Assembly (NCBI GenBank): GCA_942486035.1
Contig: CALNXK010000026.1
Location: forward strand, 2,002,001-2,066,000
Direction of reading: 5' to 3'
Source: Porites lobata
Lineage: Eukaryota > Cnidaria > Anthozoa > Scleractinia > Poritidae
Length of the DNA stretch: 64,000 nt
In this document: in pieces, positions 1 through 11,283 of the stretch
How the letters are laid out: every line of letters begins with the position of its first letter
How positions within the stretch are numbered: the stretch's first letter is position 1
Translations under genes and position numbers: made by a program
The notes under the pieces: model-generated
Seen by the model: the letters and a program-made list of their open reading frames with translations, nothing else
Database searches by the model: none
What the model was told of the DNA's origin: nothing

Positions 1-518
1 TGACGTTTCGACAACCTGTGCGGTAGTCATCTTCAGAGTCAAAGTGAATTGTGTCACGTCAGTTGATGGTATTATACTCTGGTTATTGATCTGATTGGTC
101 AATTATGTCGCGATGTTACAGTTACCAGCGCCGTACAAACGACTTATTGACGAGATCAAGCAAAACTAACTACGAGAGAACAACTGGAGAACTAACAATT
201 TGAGTAACAATAGACGACTGTTTAACTGCGACAATAGACGAATCGAAATGCACCAATCACTGATTACGAGTCTTCATAGACAGACGACCAATAACATCGA
301 CACAGGATCAATAACATTGCGACATAATTGACCAATCAGATCAATAACCAGAGTATAATACCATCAACTGACGTGACACAACTCACTTTGACTCTGAAGA
401 TGACTACCGCACAGTTTGTCGAAACATCAGTCACTGTCAACAACAACAGTCCTATTCAGGGCTACATTCACCCGGACGATCAAACTCAACCTTTTGAAAT
501 GACTCCTGGGTTCAAACC
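1..518 (+). repeat. Penelope-like inverted-repeat element, copy 1
   Basis: Bases 1-118 and 312-429 are near-identical inverted arms (about four mismatches) around a unique core at 119-311. A tail follows to about 518 and runs into a (TTA)n tract. Each arm carries a hammerhead-like core: CTGAAGA at 394-400 and GAAAC at 421-425 in the right arm. The left arm may extend past the window edge. A 5'-truncated relative lies at 25573-25980 on the other strand. Inverted terminal repeats with hammerhead motifs are known from Penelope-like retroelements; assignment here is inference, and no reverse transcriptase is visible. It lies in intron 2 of the carboxypeptidase gene. Confidence 0.6.

Positions 519-555
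<37 letters not shown>
519..555. repeat. (TTA)n microsatellite
   Basis: About twelve perfect TTA units. On the minus strand it reads TAA repeats starting just after the splice donor of carboxypeptidase exon 2, at the junction with the Penelope-like element. Confidence 0.95.
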
Positions 556-556
<1 letters not shown>

Positions 557-557
557 C

Positions 558-3211
558 CTTTGCCTTCCCGGTGGGGGAATATGCACTAAAAGGAGGTAAT
601 GCATCTGGTGAATTTTCTGATGGTTCCACAACCTCCTCATTTTTTGCTGTTAAAAATTTAACTGTTCCATTTGCATCAAGAAGGGATGCTCCATTTATTT
701 TTCCTTTCTCAGGGAAAGAAAGTAAAACATTGTATTTTACAAATTTTACATCAAATCCATAGCTTGTCCATTGATGTTTAATGTTTTCTGCTAGTTCTTC
801 ATTTCTGCTAGAGCTTGCGTGATGAGGCTTGAGGGTCAAGTTTCTGAAAAAAACAAATAAATAAATTTATTTATTTGTTTTATATGAATAAATTGATAAT
901 AATAATAAAACCACATGTCCACCAACACATGTACCCAAAAGTTAACTAGTACACATATATGTGTTTCAGGTCAAAATTTTTTAACCAAGGTTGATTCTCT
1001 ATTTCCTTTGTACTCCTAGCCCTAATTCATCTGTCTGGGCCTGGGGTCTCTGCTGACATCTAGCATGACCGCAAGCCCCCTGGTTCTTTTCCGGCAACAC
1101 TGGCTTGAACAGGGGGCTTGCCTGTGTTCAAGAGAAAACTTAGTCGGCACCTTTTAGAAAAATCACACAGATATAATATATATATATACATTTAGTAAAA
1201 TCCAACTAGTAGTCTATTATCAATGCTGCATTCTGATTGGTTGAGCTACTACTAGGCTATATGTTATAGCCCAATAGCAGCGAAAAGCGCCAGCTTGTTG
1301 GAATAATAATTATTCCTCTGAAATACGTTCTACCCAGAAATTGTTAAAATATTAATATACTTGCATTCTGAGTAGAACGTATTTCATAGAGCGCTCAATT
1401 CATTTAATTGAAGAGCATTGACTGTTAATAATCACAGAAGACATACAAACTGCTGGTTAATGCAATATCAGACAAATAAATATGTATTCGCTTTTTACAG
1501 ACAGAGAATTTAGATCTACATGTATTTAGTTCAAATCTAGTGCTGCAAAGTAATTCATGCTGCTACATGTATGTATTGCACTGTCTCAGAAAATATCCAT
1601 GTGCCAACCACTAAATTAACAGTTTTTTCCTGTACTTTCAACCTTAAAAACAACCACTAATTAGTACTAAACTAATGAATGATCCATGAAGTTTTGCCCC
1701 TACGTGTTGTTCTGAACATGCTTAACTAAGCAATAGTAAAGACGTATTAAAAGAATAACTTATTAGGCTGAAGGGGAAACTAGAAACAGCCCCCCCCCCC
1801 CAATTACTTTATTACTTTTTCACCCCTGAAAAGAAACTGTAAGCAGTCTACCCTAGAAAGGTCCTACTCTTGAGATGCCCTACCCCACCCCTCTCCTCAT
1901 CTTTTCTTCCCTTTCCCAGCTCTACCTGTGCCAAACGTTTTTTGCCTAGCCTCCGCAGCAAGGGTTTCAACGTGGTTTCGGAGCAAAGAAAGACTGAGGA
2001 ACAAGATTACGCAGGCTAAACACTTCCTTAATAAATTATGTACATGTACATGTATTTCCTGGATGTACTCTACTAAAATTAATACAGACCATTAAAAATT
2101 AAGCCAGGGTTCCATTACCTTTGATAATAATTATCACAACTTCCTCTAAATCTAATAAGAGATCAATAGTAGCATATTTGTTGCTGTCGTTGCTTTTTTA
2201 TTCTCATGATATATACTTCTAATGTAAAAGTTATTGTAGGTCTGGGACTTGCATAATCGATTTTGGGCTATTGCATATCTACACCCTGCCCCCCCCTGCC
2301 CCCCACCCAGATAAGGACCAATGGAATTCTTCAGGGGTACATGTACAGCTTTAAGTTATGAATTGAGGATTTCTTTAGGGTAGAGTAAAATAATATGGAA
2401 TTCTTAGGGGGTGAGGCTCTAATTTTCACAAAACTTTTCCTAGGGGAACCCATATTTCATGGAAGTCTTCAGGAGTGAATATTTTGTTCAATCTTCAGGG
2501 AGTAGAAAATAGAAGTAAGTCCGCAACCGAAAAGGGAGGGGGAGGGGGGGCGGTGCTGTTAATAATATTAAAATTTATGCAATAGCCCATTTTCCGATAT
2601 CAGTTGGATGATAGAAAATAGCGAGTCGGTTTTCGGTATTAAAATGCTGCAAAAAAATTAAAGAGAAACGCCCCCAGCGAAGCCAGGAGATCATTATGAT
2701 AGCTTGCATATAAATCACGAAACAGCTGATCAAGCAAGCGATAAGACATCACAAAGAAATAGAAACAACCACTCAATCTGACCTGACGAACTGCATCAAA
2801 CGATTAACAACAAGGTGATTTTTTTTTTACTGATAAATGTCTATTCAAGACGACAAGAAAAACCAAGGAGCTATAAACCAACCTCAAATTGAGTTCAATG
2901 TTCTCCGCGGACATATCCGCCAAGATGTCCTGAAGTCGAACGCTGAGATGCGGCGAGGACGTCGGTCGTAAGGCATCGCCATTTGTTTCACACTTCGATG
3001 ACTTTGATACAGCTCTTCGCACCAAATACCCGCCAATAAATGCAGCAGCTATAAGAGCAACCACAAGTATGATTCCAGCGATGCGTACGCTGTTACATCG
3101 GTTTGAGGGCTTGCTGTTCTTCAAGATGATGGTAGGCTGAGCGAAGCTCTCCTCTTCGGGATGTAGCTCCATTTTAGTGTCAAATAAGTGCGATGTGTCT
3201 GGTTTATCCAT
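558..3211 (-). CDS. NAALADase/FOLH1-family glutamate carboxypeptidase, N-terminal part (partial, two exons)
   Basis: Exons are complement(2883..3211) and complement(558..843). They splice through a split Arg codon and read 205 residues before the next donor, so the 3' part lies left of the window. The ATG at 3211 is the first after an in-frame TGA. Residues 1-43 are an acidic cytoplasmic tail, 44-64 a single hydrophobic segment (IAGIILVVALIAAAFIGGYL) followed by RR, and the rest is the start of the ectodomain. That is the type II topology of glutamate carboxypeptidase II and NAALAD2. Family hallmarks are AENI before the second exon, a YNVLLSFP stretch, and PPFSAYSPTG at residues 193-202, close to the human PPFSAFSPQG. 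The family removes C-terminal glutamate from peptides such as N-acetyl-aspartyl-glutamate or folyl-polyglutamate at the cell surface. The zinc ligands lie outside the window, so activity cannot be judged. The second intron begins with a TAA microsatellite two bases after GTGAA. Confidence 0.88.
2265..2589. repeat. Palindromic non-autonomous element (MITE-like)
   Basis: Terminal inverted repeats GGGCTATTGCATA (2265-2277) and TATGCAATAGCCC (2577-2589) enclose about 300 bases with C-rich and G-rich tracts near opposite ends. No coding capacity. It lies in the first intron of the carboxypeptidase gene. Confidence 0.55.
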
Positions 3212-5739
3212 CGGGATCAAGCTTAAGATGCAATTTCAAAGAAATTTAAATAAATCCTGGGAATTTGCAGCAAGCGCGCTGGCTGCATGCCTCCAAAACG
3301 ACATATGTGTGAAATAAATGAGTGACCACGCCTTCAAAACAGATGTCCCAGTTCTCGCGGTGTGAGAGATATGTAATCCCCCTTTTCTTGAAAATCATTT
3401 AGCAAATGCTCGCATGCAACGTTTTTTTTAACTTGTTGAAGCTCAAGAGGCACAAGCAGTTTAAATAATTATATAAACCGACTTAGCATCAGTAGTTCTT
3501 TTACTTTACTTGTTTTGAGGAAAATTGGAAAGACGTCGCTCACTGCGTTTTACAAAAAGACTTCCTACAGCATCCCAATTTATTGCAGATTTCAATAGAA
3601 TACAATAATATGGTATCAAAACAGTATAATGAAAGATTATTTGTATTTCGAATTCGAGATTTATTATTGTTTTAAGGTAAATTACTAGCTGAGGCAGAAC
3701 ACACCGACAAACCAGTGTTGATGGTATTTGCAGTTAAAAATATGCTTATACTGGAAGTGGTTGTCTTATCGCAGGACGTGAAGTTTATTGCAAATTATTT
3801 CTTTTTAATACATGTCAGATTAACCTTTTTACTAAAAAATCCCAATTTCGAATTATTTTGCTTTGCGTCAGCTTTCCGTTTGCGTACATTTGAATTAAAT
3901 CCCATAGGAAAGATTAACGAAACACATTTGGCTCGAGTGCAATATAATTTTTTACAATTTAACTGTGATCAATTGTTATTTTAATTTTCTTCCAATTTGC
4001 AAACTTGTACTTGTTTACTGAGGTATATATAATTTTTTAATTAAAGCGTACAAACAGAAATAGTAAATATCAAGCGACAAAAAAGTTTCACAATGTAACT
4101 TTTAAATGAAAAGAGAAAATTTAAATTTATATTTCGCGATATTGCAATACATTTCGTCTTCCGTGGCTTCAATGGACTCACCTAATGCTTGTGACAATTT
4201 CCGGATATTAGGAAAAAGAAATTGTTCAGACTGACTTACTTTACATAGTTAATTTTGCTGTTGTCATGTCCGTTTTTATGACGTCTCTTCCTTGCTTCTT
4301 TCATTAAAACGACTCGATATATGACCGTTTATGCCCTGATAAAAAAAAAATAAAATTTTTATGACGGGTAAAAAGTCGATCACCTACAAATTTTACAAGG
4401 CGTCCCCACACTCGCTTGAGCCTGGAAACTACCAAATGCGCGCGACTTTTGATCTCGATTCCGTGAGATTTCTTCAGCGAAGGTTGCAGCTTAGCTATAG
4501 CTAATAGTGCAGGTAGGTGTGATTCTCTAAATGTTTCATGTATTTTCGAATTTCTTTGCCGTTCTAACGTTATTTACATTCAGTATTCTTTCCACTGTAT
4601 TTAAGTTTCAATTTCGGAAGCAAATGACATGATCAAAACGCGACTTTCTCCCGAAATGTCAAACTGTATTTTGAAATCTGCATTGAGCTGTCGTACGCAT
4701 GTGAGCTTATGCTTATACGGGACAGGTCAACGTTGTCATTCTCTGTTTCTCTAAGATTGTAAGACTTCTCTTTTGCTAGAAGTGATGTTCGTAATCAAAT
4801 GGGAGTTATTTCGTTAGAAGTTGTCTGGCTTTTGCAAACTCTTGCTCTCTCACAGAAAGAAAACCCTAGCAGGCGTTTCGGTTATTGAAGCCCGCTCTAA
4901 TTTATACGCAACTCAACCTTCAAACTTTAATAGTTACCCCATATCTTTGAGTCCGAATCAATTTTTGCCGGTAGTAGGGTCTTTTTCAGTGATAATAGGC
5001 GGGCAGCGAGCTACATTCCTGCTCTTAAGCCATGATATACCACCTGTACAAATGAACATAATTTTTGTGTAATAATTTTTTTTATTTATAAGCCTTAATT
5101 TTCCGCGTTAACAGAGGCCCGTCTATTCCGGGAAGGTACATAATTATTTTTCCAACAAAAACGACAAGAATGTTTATAAAAAACGCAGGTTGAGTCTTAT
5201 TTAGCCATGATATTTCCAAGGAACGCCAATGTTTGTTTTCCATGAAGCTCTCCAAATTCGCAATCTCCGCCTGTACTTTAATTCAGGTGTCACTGTCACC
5301 AATTTTATGAATTTGAGGCAATTTGTTCATATCAGCCAGTCCACTAATCTTAGAAAACAGTCAACATGCATTTTGCAATGCCACCACTGGTTTCCCCGCA
5401 AAATGATGTCCGAGGAATGAGCGCAAAATCTCCTACCCAGATCTGCGTTTAACTTCCAATATTGGTTAGAAATTTGCTTCAACCAATCAGAAGCACTACC
5501 CAGATCTGGGTAAGGTACATCATCAGTATGGAATTTCTGGGCTTATTTCTGAGCCATCCTTTTGTGGGGAAACCAGTGGTAGTGCTGCAAAATGTCAACT
5601 GTTTTTGTAGACTTCAGCTCTTCTGATAAGGTGTCAAAATTAATAACTCATGTAAATGTCTGCGTAGTATTACAATGATGTTAATTAAGCTGTAGTGCTG
5701 TTCACTTTGAACAGATTAAGATAGAAATAAACGAAATTG
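3212..5739. promoter_or_regulatory. Head-to-head intergenic region between the carboxypeptidase and SAP/DCR genes
   Basis: No coding exon is seen. The region separates two divergently transcribed genes and must contain both promoters unless unseen leader exons lie elsewhere. A donor-like CAG|GTAGGT at 4512/4513 and an acceptor-like AACAG at 5710-5714 could bound a 5' leader intron of the rightward gene. No clear TATA box was identified. Short open frames here lack homology or coding bias. Confidence 0.4.
5354..5616. repeat. Palindromic element with inner CCCAGATCTGGG motif
   Basis: Inverted arms read AACAGTCAACATGCATTTTG from about 5355 and return as CAAAATGTCAACTGTTT near 5615. Next to the inner edges, ACTGGTTTCCCC is matched by GGGGAAACCAGT. 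The centre has a TACCCAGATCTGGGTA palindrome. A diverged relative of the centre is at 54570-54665. Confidence 0.55.
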
Positions 5740-8700
5740 ATGGGATGCAAGATGTCCAAAAAGATGGGCAGAAAAGGCAGAACCACAAAACACAAGCAGA
5801 CTATTGAAGAAACAGAGGCCACATCTGCACCTCTTCAACTTGGAGATTTTCAAAACATGAAACGTCCTCAGCTTCAAAAATTATGCAAACAGTTAGGACT
5901 TAAGGCCACAGGAAAGGTAAGAAAACATAATATTATTGTCCTCAGGATAAATGGAGTGCTCGTAATCTACAGTCACTCCTTTGCTTAAATGAATTTGTTT
6001 CTACAATCCTGGTTAAAATGTTTTCGACACTAATCGTCTTTCCTGCAAAGGAATTGCAATTCACGTTAATCCCCCCCCCCCTTCCTGGACTGTTGGTTGT
6101 TAGCAGTCAAAAACCTTTTACACATCATCAGAGATGTCACTAAGATTTCAAGTTGCTGAGTAATTGCAACAAGTAGACAGGGAAAAAAATCAGCTATAGA
6201 TTTCTTGGGGTTCTATTTTTGCTATGGGCCACTTTCAAAGTAGCTGGGGGAAAACCTCAGCCCCCGACTCTTATTGTCAGCCTTGCATCATGCACACGAT
6301 TATGGACCTGAACTTTGATCAGGGAGGGGGTGGGGGCAAAGAAACCTTGATATGAGTACTGCTGGTAACATTATTTTGTACCAGCAAATTGCTAACAAAA
6401 ACATGTGAAGAAAGGAAAGTGTCCAAACCTTTAGGCCAAGATTGTAATGAATAGACAAGAATTTATTTTCCATTTTATAAATCTTTAATACATGTCTCTG
6501 TCTTGTGAGGGCTAGTGACCAGAAAATGGCTTGACTAGCTTCTTTGCAATGCAGTCTGCAAAATGGTTTTAGAGTGGTAAAACTACATGAAGTACAGCTG
6601 TATTATGCCAATGTGTGGCTCATTATGTGTGGCTGATTATTGTACATGTTTTCTGTCTCAAAGAATGTTGAGCTTATTGAAAGGCTTCAAGAGTACCAGA
6701 GAGAAGTTACAGTTTCTAGCAACAATAATGAAGTTTTAGGACAAGTTCCTTCATCCACAACCTCATCTGTGAAAGAAAAGGAAAATGAAAAGCAGTGTCT
6801 CATAACTGACACCTCCGAAACAGATGAAAGGCAACTCCCAATAGATAATCTTTCCAAGAACCAGGTTCAGTCATCAGGTCCACCATCATCTCCAACATCT
6901 TCCACAGAGGAAGTAGAAAATGGAAAAGAATGTCTTGACAATGTTACCTTTGAAATAGTCGATAGTAAAATTCCTACAGATGAACATGTTCATATCGGGA
7001 AGAGTGACAACTGTGCTTCAGAGGGAGCTGATGAAGAAGTGTGCTTAAACCCAATGGATAATAATGATTGTGACTTCCCAGACAGTACGTCAATAGATCA
7101 CAAGGAAGAACAAAAGACTGTGACTGTCTCCAAAGCTGAGTCACATTCAGAAACAGTTCTCAGGGAATTGAACTGCAGAGTAACATTGACAGGTCTGTAA
7201 CATTGTATATTGTGAGGCATGTAACAGGCCACTATACTTGTAGTCATGTGTGTTAACACTTGATAAGTTTGATTGATTGACCTGGATCAGGATCCCTTTT
7301 GCTTACAACAAGACTACTTCTGTTAGATGTGGCTAAATGTAATTTAGGCTAAAGTTAAAAGTGAGACAATGCTGGCCAGCGGTCTCCTTCACTAATCGTA
7401 TGTGTGGCAGTCTTGGGGTTTAGCAGGGCCTTAGTGATTTTACAGTGCTTTTGCAGGAGTCAATCATTTTGCTCTTGTTGCTTTTGGGTGCAGTAGTTAT
7501 ACTTGTTTTTGTCCCCAACCCTCCCTCCTCTCTGGATGCTGTTTTGGTAAGTATCTGCACCTCTCTCCACTGAGGTTCTCAGTGTGAAGGTGCCTGGTGG
7601 GTGCCGCTCTCAGGGCTGTCATGGTTACCCTCTAAGATCGTGTGCGGCCCCTTTACCACTTCTACAGGCACCTTCCCCACAACCATCTATTGTTGATGGG
7701 TTTAACCTCCATTGGAGGAGGCAATGTGGCCTAGTGCAGTTAGAGCACCGGACTTGCTTATTTATAGGCCCCGAGTTCAAGTCTCACCCTGACTGCTAAA
7801 ATGATTTGTTTACGGTAGTCCCAAATTCAAATCCTCGGCCATGCTTGTAAATAGCCAGCTGGTTTGCCTCTGGCCAGTTGGGATTACGCTGTTATGTTTA
7901 ATTTGAATTAAATGTTTCAGTCATTTGCTCGGTTCCACTAGCATAAGTGCTATAAAATACTGCCAAGGGTAAATAAAAGGAATAATTATTTGTCATAATT
8001 ATTATTACAATTAATATCGGATCTCTAACATTCCAGCTACCTACTGTACAGTGAACATGTATAGTATTAAACCACTAGGAAAGTTGGTCAACACAGGAGG
8101 GAGAAAACACTAGGAGAGGTGAAGATGTCTTTCCCAATTCTCTGACTGCTTAGCTTTTCAAGCAGGCTTAATTTAGCAACATTTACCTGAGACAATAAGA
8201 CAGTGATACTGCTACCCATACCTTAGTGGACTAACTCCAACATTAAGAGGCTTGTAATCAAACCCCCCACCAGACCACAGGCCTTCAGGGTCTTTTGAAA
8301 ACAGTGAAAGATCATGAGGGAGTTGTTAATCATACTGATTAATAGTGGAGCTCCACGAATCCGTGAAGTATGAGTGAGCGGAGCCCCATACAGTTCCCTA
8401 AGAATATTTGGTAATCTATCTATTCAAAACATTTTGGTAATCACATGACTTCACGCCCATCTCTCTGCACGACAGGAAAACCAATGTGAAATGTTAAACT
8501 TTCTAGTCAGTGTGGGAGCCTATAGCTTGTGTTTAACTGGATAATAGACATCCATTATCATGGTCAGTTGACAGTTGTCAAAACAGGCTATCTACTGACC
8601 AGAGTCACATGACTGTATTGTAGGCTCAGGTGCCAACTCATTGAAGTTATGTGTTTTCTTGAAGTATTCAGCTGACAAGTTGTTAGCTTTTAATTGATTG

Positions 8701-11283
8701 CAGGCTCAAGTTTTTGTTTTTCAGTCATATGGTTCTCCCCAATAGTTAAGTATAGATTCAGGATTTCTTTGCAGTGGTTTCAGTCCATTGTCTGAAGTAA
8801 ATTTCAAATGCATAAACAGGAGCTTCGCTTTTAGCTCTGGCTAAATCTATGTATTATACATATACACTGTACATGTACCTGGCCGAGTGGCAACTTAAAT
8901 AGTTAGGGTGCCTTTCATTTGTCAGAACTGGCCAGCCAGACCTTGGCCAGACCAATCATTGTGACTATGAAATAGGCTTTTTTGAAGAGTTCTAGCACTA
9001 GCTGAAAAACTCCTGAAGCAAACTGATCTGGTCGGATAACTTTGATTAAAAGTGAAATTCTCATTATGACAGGAATGGTGTGGCCGGTCAGTTATGGCAA
9101 ATGGAAAGCACTGTTAGTCAGCAACAGCTAGCCCTGATTCAAGTTCTCTTTGTAGTGACATGTAAATTATAAATCAGCCAAATATTTTCATTTGAGTATG
9201 AATCATTAACTATTATTATATTTTATTTTAATAAATTGTAGATGCAAAACCTAATCACAACAAAGCAAAGATCAATGCCTGCACAAGGTGGTGTGTCGTG
9301 GAGGGCCTTTTAAAACAAGACATGAAGACCCAGTGGAGGAAGATTCATCTGTTAGGGGGAAAGCCTATGATTTCAAACAGTTTTGGTAAAAGAGTTCCTT
9401 TTGTGTTGGAACCCTCTGGTCTCAATGCTCCAGATGATTGTGATGATAACTACATCTGTGGTACTTGCGTCAGGGATAATGAAACAGCTTTGAGATGGAA
9501 GGGCAGTTCACGGATGGTCCACTCCACGGTCACTCAGCAGGAAGCTATAAACCAAGGTGAGGAACCATTACGTTCAATGAGCTGGTTAACATGCTTTGCT
9601 TCCTTTTTATGTGAATTTAGTTCCTGACTTTACAATGCAATGTACTTTATTTTGCAACTGAAAAAACACAGGTTACGTGTTGTGGACTGTGTAGATTTCT
9701 TTTCCCTCAGTACAGTTTGTATTTACATTGCAGTGTTCTCCTTATGAGGTGGTTAAAACTGGTAAATTTTACTGTCTGAAGCAACACTTCTTACAGCCTT
9801 CAACCACTTGAAAGTTTGCTACAATTGAATTAGTTGTTTTAAAAAATACGGAAGTTGTGATTGGATCTGATTCTCACAAGAAAATGAATGAGTCTGGAAA
9901 AGTAAAAATTAAAGTTTTATGGACCGTGCATTTTGGGAAAAGAACATTTTTCAAGACAATGGTAAAATTATTGGAATCAAACTTTTAAATGTTTGCCTAA
10001 ATACTACAATCATGTTTGATTCACACAAAATAAGTCTCAAAATGAGTGAATAACATCTCAGAGAACTTACATGTAGCTCCTAAATTTCCCAGCGAGGCGG
10101 GTCCATGTCCCTTGCTTTACATCCCCCTCCCCCAGGAGAGTGCTCCATCCTCTGGCATATATTTTTTGCTTAACCCGGGCCAGGAGTGGTTTCTTACCTG
10201 CTGAGCTAAATTTAGGGAGAACACTGCATTGTAAGGAACTTTGGGTCCTTAAGTTTCCATTTGTTCCCACTCTGCTGTTTCAAGTCTTTGGTGAATGTGA
10301 TTGCTGTTGATGCCTATTATATTTAATCGTTCATAACTTTTATTATTTTTGCCAAGGTGCACAAAATTTATCAGATTGTAAAGTTTATGTAACGTTGTGG
10401 AGTCGTTAATAAAATCTTTTTGTCGCAAAGCAAAAATATCATCGACGAAAAGTTTGAAGCAAAACAGTTTAAAATAACAAATTAATAATAATTATCATGT
10501 TCAAAATTACAGGGCATCCTCTTAGTAGTCATACTTGATCGAGAAACCTAATTACATGTAAATACTGTAGTTAACACTGATCTTTGAGGCCTTTTGACTA
10601 ACGAAATAGGTTAAAACATGCTTGTATGGTGAGACCTACACTGTAGCAACTCTTTTCTTGCAGAATCAGAGGCAAGTGTGACATGCAGCACACCAACATC
10701 ACCTAACCATAGTATTCTGACCAGCTTCTCAAGGGTGGGTTCCGTAAAGCGTAAGAGAAGTGACAATTCAAACACCTCCTTTGCCAACTCATCAGCTGAT
10801 TCAGATCAGATGGACAGAAAGAGAAGGAAAGAAAGCACTATTAGATCTGGTAGCAACACTCCCGCTAGCCCTCAAGTTCGTAGAGCAAGGGGTGAAGAAC
10901 TCTTACCAAGGTAAAGAAGAGTTACATGTAAGGTCAGCCTTTGAACAATCACCTAGCCTGCACTGTGCACAGGCAAGGTATTGACCAGAAATGATAAATG
11001 ATGGTATAATATTACATTGTACATCAACAGTCATTACCCTTGTGAACAGTGAGGAATAGTTGTAAATTAATTTCTGTTTTCCCACTTCAGAAATCTTCAC
11101 AAACCTTGGCGCCCCAGGAAGCTAACAAAGACAGCCTCACAGACTCAAGTGAAGGAGGACACAGATTTTGCTAAAAGAGTTGAGGAAATTATCAAAAACA
11201 CACAGCCAGGCTCTGAAGAGGAAATGCACATGATCATGAGTTCTAAATCCAACAGGATTCAGCGTTCACCCACAAAAAAATGA
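5740..11283 (+). CDS. SAP-domain protein with DPPA2/4-like conserved C-terminal region
   Basis: Five exons: 5740-5916, 6664-7192, 9242-9556, 10664-10910, 11091-11283 (486 residues). The ATG is preceded by an in-frame TAA, and junction phases (0,1,1,2) all agree. Residues 36-70 form a SAP domain, a DNA-binding helix pair, with KLCKQLGLKATGK then NVELIERLQEY. Residues 71-235 are acidic, Ser/Thr-rich and look disordered. Residues 251-315 start RWCVVEG, continue with W267, a GGKP turn and VPFVLEP, and end DDNYICGTCVRDN. This spacing of WCVV-G, LxxP and DNxxCxxCxxxN matches the conserved region of mammalian DPPA2 and DPPA4, which also carry an upstream SAP. Exon 4 supplies basic nuclear-localisation-like stretches (VKRKRS, DRKRRKE). 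The expected role is nuclear chromatin or DNA binding. That is inferred from the family, and orthology is unproven. A tRNA-type SINE sits in intron 2. Confidence 0.78.
7717..7995 (+). mobile_element. tRNA-derived SINE-like element
   Basis: A tRNA-like head has an A-box-like TGGCCTAGTG at 7727-7736 and a B-box-like GAGTTCAAGTCTC at 7773-7785, spaced as in a pol III internal promoter. A roughly 200-base tail follows and ends in an AT-rich run (AAATAAAAGG, then ATTATT). Two C-to-A type changes and a poor acceptor stem argue against a working tRNA gene. It lies in intron 2 of the SAP/DCR gene. Confidence 0.55.

Noticed and set aside
328..762. Plus-strand open frame of 144 codons
   Set aside because: It crosses the Penelope-like arm and the TTA tract, and it is antisense to a clear carboxypeptidase exon.
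7717..7790. Functional tRNA gene
   Set aside because: The acceptor and anticodon stems do not close well; better explained as a SINE head.
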